This document shows, piece by piece, positions 6,636 to 11,765 of a DNA stretch of 11,765 nucleotides. The first letter of the stretch is position 1; the number at the start of each line of letters is the position of its first letter. The notes under the pieces were generated by a model. That model saw only the letters and a program-made list of their open reading frames with translations, ran no database searches and was not told the DNA's origin. The translations under genes were made by a program, and so were the position numbers. Source of the DNA: WHTB01 sp050699035 (GTDB lineage: Bacteria; Actinomycetota; Actinomycetes; Propionibacteriales; Nocardioidaceae); contig JBOHDE010000120.1 in the NCBI GenBank assembly GCA_050699035.1, positions 1 through 11,765 on the forward strand. The letters run 5' to 3'.

Positions 6636-8582
6636 GTGCGTAGAACCATTGCACTGCTGGCCGGTGCCGGCCTGCTTTCGATCGCCGTCACTCCGGCATC
6701 CGGGACGCCGGACCGAGAGGGAGACGGGTTCAGCAAGACCGACCGGCAGACGATGTCGAACGGCTCGCAGGTCGCCGCGAAGACGACCCCGCCAGGGGCA
6801 AAGCCGAGCGGTGCCAACCCGTACCTCGCGCTGGTGCCCGACCCGTCGAAGGTCGACTTCGCCGGCTGGAAGAAGTACCTCAAGGCCCAGTCCAAGGCGA
6901 AGGCCGCGACCCGCGACCGGCTGCAGACCGACGTGGAGCGACAGTCGGCGACGGCGGACCCGCTGCTCGTCGACGAGGACGAACCGGCCGGCGTCCGCGG
7001 CTCCAACGACGAGACGGCGACCGCGCAGTCGGTACCGCAGTTCGGCACCGCGAAGGGCCGCAATCCACTGGCCCGGATCGTCGGGACCATGTCACCCGAG
7101 GCCGTCACCAGCGAGGAGGTCCCGGCCAGTGCCGAGGACGACGGGGCGATCCCGCTCGCGGCCAAGACCGGCATCGGCACGACCCGTGACGGCATCTCCA
7201 CGACGGGGACGGTCGGCGACGGACCACACGGCAGCGGCGGCAGCGGCTCGGGCGACTTCGACTTCTACGCCGTCGACGGGATCGCGGGTGAGGCCCTCAC
7301 CGTCGACATCACCACCACGACCGGCGACCTCGACTCGATCGTCGCGGTCTTCGACGACACCGGCGAGCTGATCGCGCTCAACGACGACTTCGACGGGTTC
7401 GACAGCCTGCTGACGCACGTGTTCGACGCCGACGGCGCGTACACGGTGATGGTCGCGGGCTTCCCGTCCCTCCCCGACGACCCGACCGACTCCGCCAGCG
7501 GACCGGGGGCCGGCACCGAGGGCCCGTACAACCTCGAGATCACGATGGGCGAGACGGACGTCGACGTCTACGCGATGCGGCTGCGCGAGGGCGACGTACT
7601 CGGTGCGTCGGTTGCAGGCGAGGCAGCGGAGCTGACGATCTACGACCCCGCCAGCCTCAACGTGCACGGGTCGATGCAGGACGCGACGTTCATCTACCCG
7701 GCGCAGTCTCCGCTTCCGGGCGGCGGCAACGCTGTGACCGAGCACGTCGCGGACGAGACCGGTTGGCACTACGTCGCGGTGGGTCAAGGCAGCGGTGACT
7801 ACGACGTGACCGTGGAGGCGTACCGCCCAGGGCTGGAGAAGCAGCGCCCGGCCCAGACGATCTTCCTCGACTTCGACGGGGAGCGCGTCAACACGGCGAT
7901 CTGGGGAGGACCGGGGGTACGGACGCTCAGCCCGCTGCGAGCGTTCCTCGGCCGCTGGGGGCTCACCAACGCCGACCACGACGAGCTGGTCGACCGGATC
8001 GTCGCCGAGACCCGGGAGAACCTACGCCGGGACATGATCGACAGCGGACTGAACGACGACTTCGACATCCGGATCCAGAACAGCCTCGACGACCCCGACC
8101 CGTTCGGCGACCCGAACGTCAGCCGGGTCATCGTCGGCGGCACGATCGAGCAGTCCGGCCTCCCCACGATCGGAGTCGCGCAGTCGATCGACCCCGGCAA
8201 CTTCGGCACCGAGGAGTCGGCTGTGGTGCTGCTGGACGTACTCAGTGAGCGGGCCGGCGAGCCCGGCGACCCGTCGCTGAACACGTACGTAACGCCGGCG
8301 AGCGACAGGCTGGCCTTCGTCGGGCGAGCGGTGGGCAACGTGGTCTCGCACGAAGCCGGCCACTTCTTCGGCGACTGGCACGTCGACCAGTTCAACGACC
8401 AGGCGAACCTGATGGACCAGGGCGGCAACTTCGCGCTGATGTTCGCCGTCGGTCCCGACGGGATCGGCGGCACGGCCGACGACCCCGACGTCGACTTCGG
8501 GGAGGACGACTTCAACCCGAACGAGGGCTTCACCGGAGTCGAGGACACACTCAGCCGGTTAGCGTTCGGGCTGACGAGTTAG
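6636..8582 (+). CDS. Secreted metzincin-type zinc metalloprotease with PPC-like domains
   Basis: A 648-residue exported protease. The GTG start at 6636 is chosen over the open frame reaching back to 6441: GGGGAG at 6623-6628 is well spaced, and the protein then begins with a signal peptide (MRRTIALLAGAGLLSIAV) with likely cleavage near ASG|T at about residue 24. A charged linker follows. Two beta-rich stretches at about 188-303 and 305-398 resemble bacterial pre-peptidase C-terminal (PPC) domains. The catalytic part starts near 402 (TIFLDFDGERV). The zinc motif is HEAGHFFGDWH: His572, His576 and His582 as ligands, Glu573 as base, Gly579 at the metzincin position. Met593 in ANLMDQGG is a plausible Met-turn. 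The tail is Asp-rich and ends AFGLTS. It is intact, and a relic of its 3' end recurs at 9587-9619. Confidence 0.85.
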   Translation: MRRTIALLAGAGLLSIAVTPASGTPDREGDGFSKTDRQTMSNGSQVAAKTTPPGAKPSGANPYLALVPDPSKVDFAGWKKYLKAQSKAKAATRDRLQTDVERQSATADPLLVDEDEPAGVRGSNDETATAQSVPQFGTAKGRNPLARIVGTMSPEAVTSEEVPASAEDDGAIPLAAKTGIGTTRDGISTTGTVGDGPHGSGGSGSGDFDFYAVDGIAGEALTVDITTTTGDLDSIVAVFDDTGELIALNDDFDGFDSLLTHVFDADGAYTVMVAGFPSLPDDPTDSASGPGAGTEGPYNLEITMGETDVDVYAMRLREGDVLGASVAGEAAELTIYDPASLNVHGSMQDATFIYPAQSPLPGGGNAVTEHVADETGWHYVAVGQGSGDYDVTVEAYRPGLEKQRPAQTIFLDFDGERVNTAIWGGPGVRTLSPLRAFLGRWGLTNADHDELVDRIVAETRENLRRDMIDSGLNDDFDIRIQNSLDDPDPFGDPNVSRVIVGGTIEQSGLPTIGVAQSIDPGNFGTEESAVVLLDVLSERAGEPGDPSLNTYVTPASDRLAFVGRAVGNVVSHEAGHFFGDWHVDQFNDQANLMDQGGNFALMFAVGPDGIGGTADDPDVDFGEDDFNPNEGFTGVEDTLSRLAFGLTS

Positions 8583-8602
8583 CAGACAAGCCCAAGCCCG
8601 TA

Positions 8603-8638
8603 CGCGTGGAGGCGTCTGAAGATGGACGCCTCCACGCG
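8603..8638 (+). terminator. 14-bp hairpin after the metalloprotease gene
   Basis: CGCGTGGAGGCGTC (8603-8616) pairs perfectly with GACGCCTCCACGCG (8625-8638) around an 8-nt loop, 20 nt after the stop. There is no U-run, but position and strength fit a terminator separating the protease from the regulator gene. Confidence 0.65.
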
Positions 8639-8660
8639 CCGGTTCCAGGTCGCTGCAGGT

Positions 8661-8680
8661 TGATATCCAATTGCATATCA
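8661..8680. promoter_or_regulatory. Near-perfect 20-bp palindrome, likely operator of the XRE gene
   Basis: TGATATCCAATTGCATATCA is symmetric at 18 of 20 positions, centred on CAATTG. It is strikingly AT-rich for this DNA and its last base touches AGGAGG, the ribosome site of the XRE gene. XRE antitoxin-like regulators commonly repress their own operon from such sites, so autoregulation is the likely role (inference). Confidence 0.65.
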
Positions 8681-8693
8681 GGAGGTGAAGGAC

Positions 8694-9269
8694 ATGAACC
8701 GCGCAGCCCCCCTGCTCAGGCAAGCACGTCGTTCCCGCAAGCTATCTCAGCGCGCGCTGGCGCAGCGGGCCGCCGCACATCAGCCAGCGATCGCCGCCAT
8801 CGAGACAGGCAAGCATGACGCCAGCGTCGCAACCCTTGATCGGCTCGTTTCGGCCACCGGGCAGCGCCTTGTCGTCCTACCGACACCATCCCGAACCGTG
8901 GCCGAAGCAGCAGAGGCGATCTGGGATTGCTTGCGGCACCACGACGAACGCCGAGCATTTCGAGAGTTCGTCCAGCTGAACGACGACCTGCAGCGCGAGA
9001 GCGGAGCAGTACGGGTAGCACTGACCGTTACGCCACCCGCACCGATCGGGGATCGTCGCTACGACGCGTTAATCGCAGCACTCGTCGAGCACCTGCTCGC
9101 CGACCGTCTGCCCGTGCCGACGTGGACCAGCGAACCTGCCCGCACGTTGCCCGAGCCTTGGTACGTGGAGGATCTGCCGGAGGCACGCGAGCGGACTCGT
9201 GAGGAGACCCCAGCAAGCTTCGCTCGCCACGGGGTATTTCTGAGTGCCACTGAGCTAGCCAGCGTTTGA
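8694..9269 (+). CDS. XRE-family helix-turn-helix protein, antitoxin-like
   Basis: A 191-residue protein with an N-terminal XRE/Cro-type helix-turn-helix at about residues 6-62 (LRQARRSRKLSQRALAQRAA, then IAAIETGKHDASVATLDRLV). The rest is a region of about 125 residues ending PASFARHGVFLSATELASV. Similar C-termini occur, as far as I recall, in HTH partners of nucleotidyltransferase-type toxin-antitoxin pairs; this is memory of the family, not a search. The ATG at 8694 is chosen because AGGAGG (8680-8685) is 8 nt upstream; a GTG at 8685 overlaps that site. The 20-bp palindrome at 8661-8680 is probably its operator. No partner gene follows: the next 350 bp carry no credible coding region, so it is an orphan here. 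Codon choice is less GC-biased than its neighbours, consistent with acquisition. Confidence 0.75.
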   Translation: MNRAAPLLRQARRSRKLSQRALAQRAAAHQPAIAAIETGKHDASVATLDRLVSATGQRLVVLPTPSRTVAEAAEAIWDCLRHHDERRAFREFVQLNDDLQRESGAVRVALTVTPPAPIGDRRYDALIAALVEHLLADRLPVPTWTSEPARTLPEPWYVEDLPEARERTREETPASFARHGVFLSATELASV

Positions 9270-9586
9270 CAGCAATTTCGTCGGTTACGGCGGCTTACCG
9301 TGCCCGCCGGCCACAACATCACCCTCCGAACCGACATTCTGAGCCCGGAATCGGGGCCGAAAGTGACGGTTCGAGGGGTGAAGTCACCCAGGCACGCCGA
9401 GATCGGTCTGGGTCGTCGTCTGCCGACATGTGTCCGCAGAATGCACTCGCGTCTGCTCGCTGGCGCCCGGTCACCGCCCCCAGTCGCGTGTCATCGGCCC
9501 CGCGACGTCAGGCACCGCCACGTCAGGCCCACCACATGACACGCGACCGACCGGAACCGGTAAGGCGATCGCCGGGTTCGCGACCG
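9270..9586. other. Non-coding stretch with small dyads
   Basis: No credible gene is seen here; the open frames are short, arginine/proline-rich and lack ribosome sites. Visible structure: a dyad GGGTGA-AG-TCACCC at 9376-9389; a 12-bp perfect inverted repeat at 9483-9547 (listed separately); and ACGTCAGGC twice, at 9505-9513 and 9520-9528. The last 40 or so bases show patchy similarity to the sequence before the end of the metalloprotease gene, with indels. The stretch is best read as decayed DNA between the XRE gene and the convergent operon. Confidence 0.5.
9483..9547. repeat. 12-bp perfect inverted repeat with 41-nt interior
   Basis: GTCGCGTGTCAT (9483-9494) is the exact reverse complement of ATGACACGCGAC (9536-9547). 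The interior holds two direct copies of ACGTCAGGC, 15 bp apart. It could be a remnant of a small mobile element or a structured RNA. Nothing in it codes for protein. Confidence 0.55.
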
Positions 9587-9619
9587 CTCAGCCAGCTGGC
9601 ATTCGGGCTGACCAGCTAG
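9587..9619 (+). pseudogene. Relic of a second metalloprotease C-terminus
   Basis: These 33 nt read LSQLAFGLTS-stop. The intact protease gene ends LSRLAFGLTS-stop (8550-8582). The two stretches share 27 of 33 bases and the same TAG stop. Of the six differences, five are silent (the two changes in Leu TTA/CTG, and one each in Ala, Thr and Ser); one changes Arg to Gln. That pattern means the copies diverged while coding. Only the tail is still recognisable; upstream similarity fades within about 40 bp. It ends directly against the convergent hydrolase stop. Confidence 0.65.
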
Positions 9620-10309
9620 TCAGTCCGCGTAGGTGATCTCCAGGTCACCGACACCGTCGACGTGTCCCTCGAGGCGGTCACCGCGGTCGACCCTGCCCAC
9701 GCCAGAGGGCGTTCCGGTCATGATGAGGTCGCCTGCCCGCAGTTCGACCAGGGTGCTGAGGTAGCTGATCGTCTCGGGCACCTTCCAGATCTGCTGATCG
9801 AGGTCGCCCTCCTGACGGAGCTCACCGTTGATCCGCAGCCAGATGGCGCCGGCGCTCGGGTGCCCGAGACGCGCCGCCGGGCAGATCGGGCTGGTGGGCG
9901 CCGACTGGTCGAAGCCCTTGGCCATGTCCCACGGGCGGCCGGCCTTCTTCGCCACCGCCTGCATGTCGCGTCGCGTCATGTCGAGCCCCACGGCGTACCC
10001 GAAGACGTGGTCGAGCGCCTTCTCCTCTGGGATCTGCGCCCCACCTTCGCCCAGGGCGACCACGAGCTCGATCTCGTGATGAAGCTCCTCGGTTTGGGAG
10101 GGGAAGGGCAACGTGCTTCCGGTGGGCACGACGGCGTCCGCGGGCTTCATGAAGAAGAACGGCGGCTCGCGGTCCGGGTCGTGGCCCATCTCGATGGCGT
10201 GCTCGGCGTAGTTGCGCCCGACACAGAACACGCGCGCCACCGGAAAGGCCGCGTCCATGCCCTGCACGGGTACGGTCGTGACGACCGGTGGCGAGATGGC
10301 GTAGCTCAT
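9620..10309 (-). CDS. Fumarylacetoacetate hydrolase family protein, fumarylpyruvate/acylpyruvate hydrolase-like
   Basis: A 229-residue enzyme expected to hydrolyse a C-C bond in an acylpyruvate-type 2,4-diketo acid, using a divalent metal in the cytoplasm. The predicted metal ligands are present: Glu79 and Glu81 in LHHEIELVVALG and Asp110 in VGLDMTRRD. Lys131 in AKGFD is the usual conserved lysine. The N-terminal stretch FPVARVFCVGRNYAEHA with REPPFFFMKPADAV is most like fumarylpyruvate hydrolases of the gentisate pathway, though acylpyruvase relatives share it. The start at 10309 is preferred because GGAG lies 8 nt upstream and the protein then has normal family length; a longer frame reaches 10384. 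It begins 13 nt after the permease stop, so it is the last gene of an ABC-transporter operon. Substrate unproven. Confidence 0.85.
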   Translation of the reverse strand: MSYAISPPVVTTVPVQGMDAAFPVARVFCVGRNYAEHAIEMGHDPDREPPFFFMKPADAVVPTGSTLPFPSQTEELHHEIELVVALGEGGAQIPEEKALDHVFGYAVGLDMTRRDMQAVAKKAGRPWDMAKGFDQSAPTSPICPAARLGHPSAGAIWLRINGELRQEGDLDQQIWKVPETISYLSTLVELRAGDLIMTGTPSGVGRVDRGDRLEGHVDGVGDLEITYAD

Positions 10310-10322
10310 GGACGAGGCTCCG

Positions 10323-11075
10323 TCACCGGCTCGACGCATAGAAGGACACCTTTCGTTCGAAGTACGCGACCGCCTCCGAGGCAAGGAAGGCGAACGCGAA
10401 CAAGATGATCAGCAGAGCCCAGAACTCCGGCATCAGGAAGTTCCGCGAGTACAGCTCGAACAGGTAGCCCACCCCGACGACCGCGATCAGCAGCTGGCCG
10501 ATGACGACACCCTTCATGCCACGGATGACACCGAGCCGGATGCCGGCGAGAAGCTCGGGAAGAGCCGCGCGGATGACGATCGTGGAGTAGAGCACCCGGC
10601 TCGAGGCCCCGAAGGACCGGCCCATCTCCACCAGCGACGGGTTCACTCGCTCCACACCCACCTGCGTATCGAGCGCGATCACCCAGACCGAGAACAAGAA
10701 GACGGTCACGACCATGGTCGGCAGCCCGAAGCCGAGCAGCGCCATCAGTGCAGGTACGACGGCGGTCAGCGGCGAGCTCTCGAAGATGTTGACCCACATC
10801 CCCATCACGCTGGCGACGGCCGGGATGCGCCCCATCAACATGCCGAGGCCGATGCCGACCGTCAGCGACATCGTCATCCCGATGGCGAAGGCCTGCAGGG
10901 TGACCGTGGTGGCCTCGACGAAGCTCTCCGAAGGAACGACGACCGCCAGCGCGGTGACGACCTCGCTGAACGGTGGGATGAGGGACACCACCTCGAGCCG
11001 CCCGAACACCTCCCACAGCGCGAACCAGACCAGCAGCGAGACGAACATCGGGATGCGGTGACCACGTAGCTCCAT
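10323..11075 (-). CDS. ABC transporter permease, TauC/SsuC family
   Basis: A 250-residue inner-membrane permease with about six hydrophobic segments. The cytoplasmic coupling (EAA) loop is seen as MGRSFGASSRVLYSTIVIRA followed by ALPELLAGIRLG, at about residues 151-183. It fits the BPD_transp_1 permeases of the nitrate/sulfonate/taurine import class in length and layout. The ATG at 11075 is backed by AGGAGG 6 nt upstream, which lies in the gap after the ATPase stop at 11088. It should form a homodimer with the adjacent ATPase. Members of this class also import aromatic and other organic acids, and the hydrolase gene 13 nt downstream favours an organic acid over a sulfonate here (inference). 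No substrate-binding protein lies inside the window. Confidence 0.92.
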   Translation of the reverse strand: MELRGHRIPMFVSLLVWFALWEVFGRLEVVSLIPPFSEVVTALAVVVPSESFVEATTVTLQAFAIGMTMSLTVGIGLGMLMGRIPAVASVMGMWVNIFESSPLTAVVPALMALLGFGLPTMVVTVFLFSVWVIALDTQVGVERVNPSLVEMGRSFGASSRVLYSTIVIRAALPELLAGIRLGVIRGMKGVVIGQLLIAVVGVGYLFELYSRNFLMPEFWALLIILFAFAFLASEAVAYFERKVSFYASSR

Positions 11076-11087
11076 GGGGCGTCCTCC

Positions 11088-11765
11088 TCACTTCTCGAGA
11101 TAGTCCTGGAGCTCATCCCAGATGCGCTCGACCCAGTCCAGGTAGGTCGGGCTGCGCCGGATGTGCTCGGAGTCCGCGTCGTGGTCCACGCCCGGGCGCA
11201 CCACCTTGGAGACGCGAGACGGTCCGCGGGTCAAGATGACGACCTGGTCGGAGACGTACACCGCCTCCTCGATGGAGTGGGTCACGAAGATGACGGTCTT
11301 GTCCTCGTCGCTGAGCAGACGGAGCAGGTCCTCCTGGAACTTGCGCCTGATCTGCTCGTCGACGGACGCGAACGGCTCGTCCATCAGCAAGATGTCGGCA
11401 TCCACCGCCAGCGCCCTGGCCAGGCCGACCCGCTGACGCATCCCCCCGGAGAGCTGGTGGGGGTAGGAGTTCTCGAAGCCGGCGAGGTTCACCTTGGCGA
11501 TGTACTCGCGTGCGATGGCCTCCCGCTCCTGGCGGGAGACACCGCGCAGCTCGAGCCCGAACGCCGCGTTGCGCAGCACCGTGGCCCAGGGCATCAGTGC
11601 GAAGTCCTGGAACACGAAGGCGCGTTCCGGCCCGGGGGCATGCACCGGAGTGCCGTCGACCTCGACCTCTCCGCTCGTCGCGTCCACCAGTCCGGCGATG
11701 ATCTTGAGCGTGGTCGTCTTTCCGCACCCGCTCGGCCCGATGATGCTGGTCAGCTCGCCTCGGGG
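11088..11765 (-). CDS. ABC transporter ATPase, TauB/SsuB family (5' end beyond window)
   Basis: The frame is open to the right edge, so the N-terminus is missing; 225 residues are present. All nucleotide-binding motifs are intact: Walker A GPSGCGKTT near the visible start, Q-loop VFQDFALMPW, signature LSGGMRQRVGLARAL, Walker B ILLMDEPFASVDE and H-loop His in FVTHSIEEAV. The DEPFASVDEQIR sequence is typical of the nitrate/sulfonate/taurine importer ATPases. A GTG at 11687 is not the true start, because the Walker A motif lies upstream of it in the same frame. It powers the permease encoded 12 nt downstream. The C-terminal extension after the H-loop ends in DYLEK. Confidence 0.94.
   Translation of the reverse strand, partial: PRGELTSIIGPSGCGKTTTLKIIAGLVDATSGEVEVDGTPVHAPGPERAFVFQDFALMPWATVLRNAAFGLELRGVSRQEREAIAREYIAKVNLAGFENSYPHQLSGGMRQRVGLARALAVDADILLMDEPFASVDEQIRRKFQEDLLRLLSDEDKTVIFVTHSIEEAVYVSDQVVILTRGPSRVSKVVRPGVDHDADSEHIRRSPTYLDWVERIWDELQDYLEK

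Noticed and set aside
6441..8582. Longer version of the metalloprotease starting at 6441
   Set aside because: It would translate through a palindrome and bury the signal peptide at residue 66. The GTG at 6636 has a good ribosome site and places the signal peptide first.
8550..9619. Attachment-site duplication flanking an inserted element
   Set aside because: The differences between the two 33-bp copies are almost all silent, which fits divergence as coding sequence. No integrase lies between them. Not fully excluded.
9266..9619. 117-aa open frame running through the non-coding stretch to the protease relic
   Set aside because: No ribosome site, Arg/Pro-rich low-complexity translation, and only the last ten residues resemble any protein.
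11088..11687. ATPase gene starting at the GTG at 11687
   Set aside because: The Walker A motif lies upstream in the same frame, so the real start is beyond the window.

Overview
The window is high-GC DNA with dense, often overlapping genes, GTG starts and clear Shine-Dalgarno sequences. Gene content (tight-adherence pilus genes, NarL-type two-component system, secreted metzincin) suggests an actinobacterium, perhaps of the Nocardioides/Propionibacteriales type. That placement is an inference from gene content and base composition, not from a marker gene.

Region 1 (1-6193, + strand) is the 3' part of a Flp/Tad pilus locus. It holds the last codons of a TadB-like protein, a TadC-like platform protein, and a histidine kinase and LuxR-type response regulator joined to it by overlaps. 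Two small Flp pilins follow; the second (57 aa, 3743-3916) is easily missed. Last comes a 753-aa polytopic membrane protein with GT-C-like features. A perfect 14-bp hairpin lies between the two pilin genes. Both predicted mature pilins are 48 residues long and carry two cysteines near the C-terminus, a feature not expected of plain Flp pilins.

Region 2 (6194-8582, + strand) begins with a 442-bp non-coding stretch rich in structure. It holds a terminator-like hairpin, a degenerate 31-bp tandem repeat, and two AT-rich palindromes (16 bp and 32 bp, centres 51 bp apart). A gene for a secreted zinc metalloprotease follows, with a signal peptide, two PPC-like domains and a metzincin motif HExxHxxGxxH.

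Region 3 (8583-9619, + strand) holds a terminator-like hairpin and an XRE-family regulator resembling an antitoxin, preceded by a near-perfect 20-bp palindrome overlapping its Shine-Dalgarno sequence. A 350-bp non-coding stretch follows. It ends in an 11-codon relic of the metalloprotease C-terminus, a sign of an old tandem duplication that has since decayed.

Region 4 (9620-11765, - strand) is a convergent operon: an ABC ATPase (truncated by the window edge), a TauC/SsuC-type permease, and a fumarylacetoacetate-hydrolase family enzyme most like fumarylpyruvate/acylpyruvate hydrolases. The grouping suggests uptake of an organic acid, possibly aromatic, coupled to its catabolism. The substrate cannot be read from the sequence.

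No rRNA, tRNA, CRISPR array or transposase was recognised.
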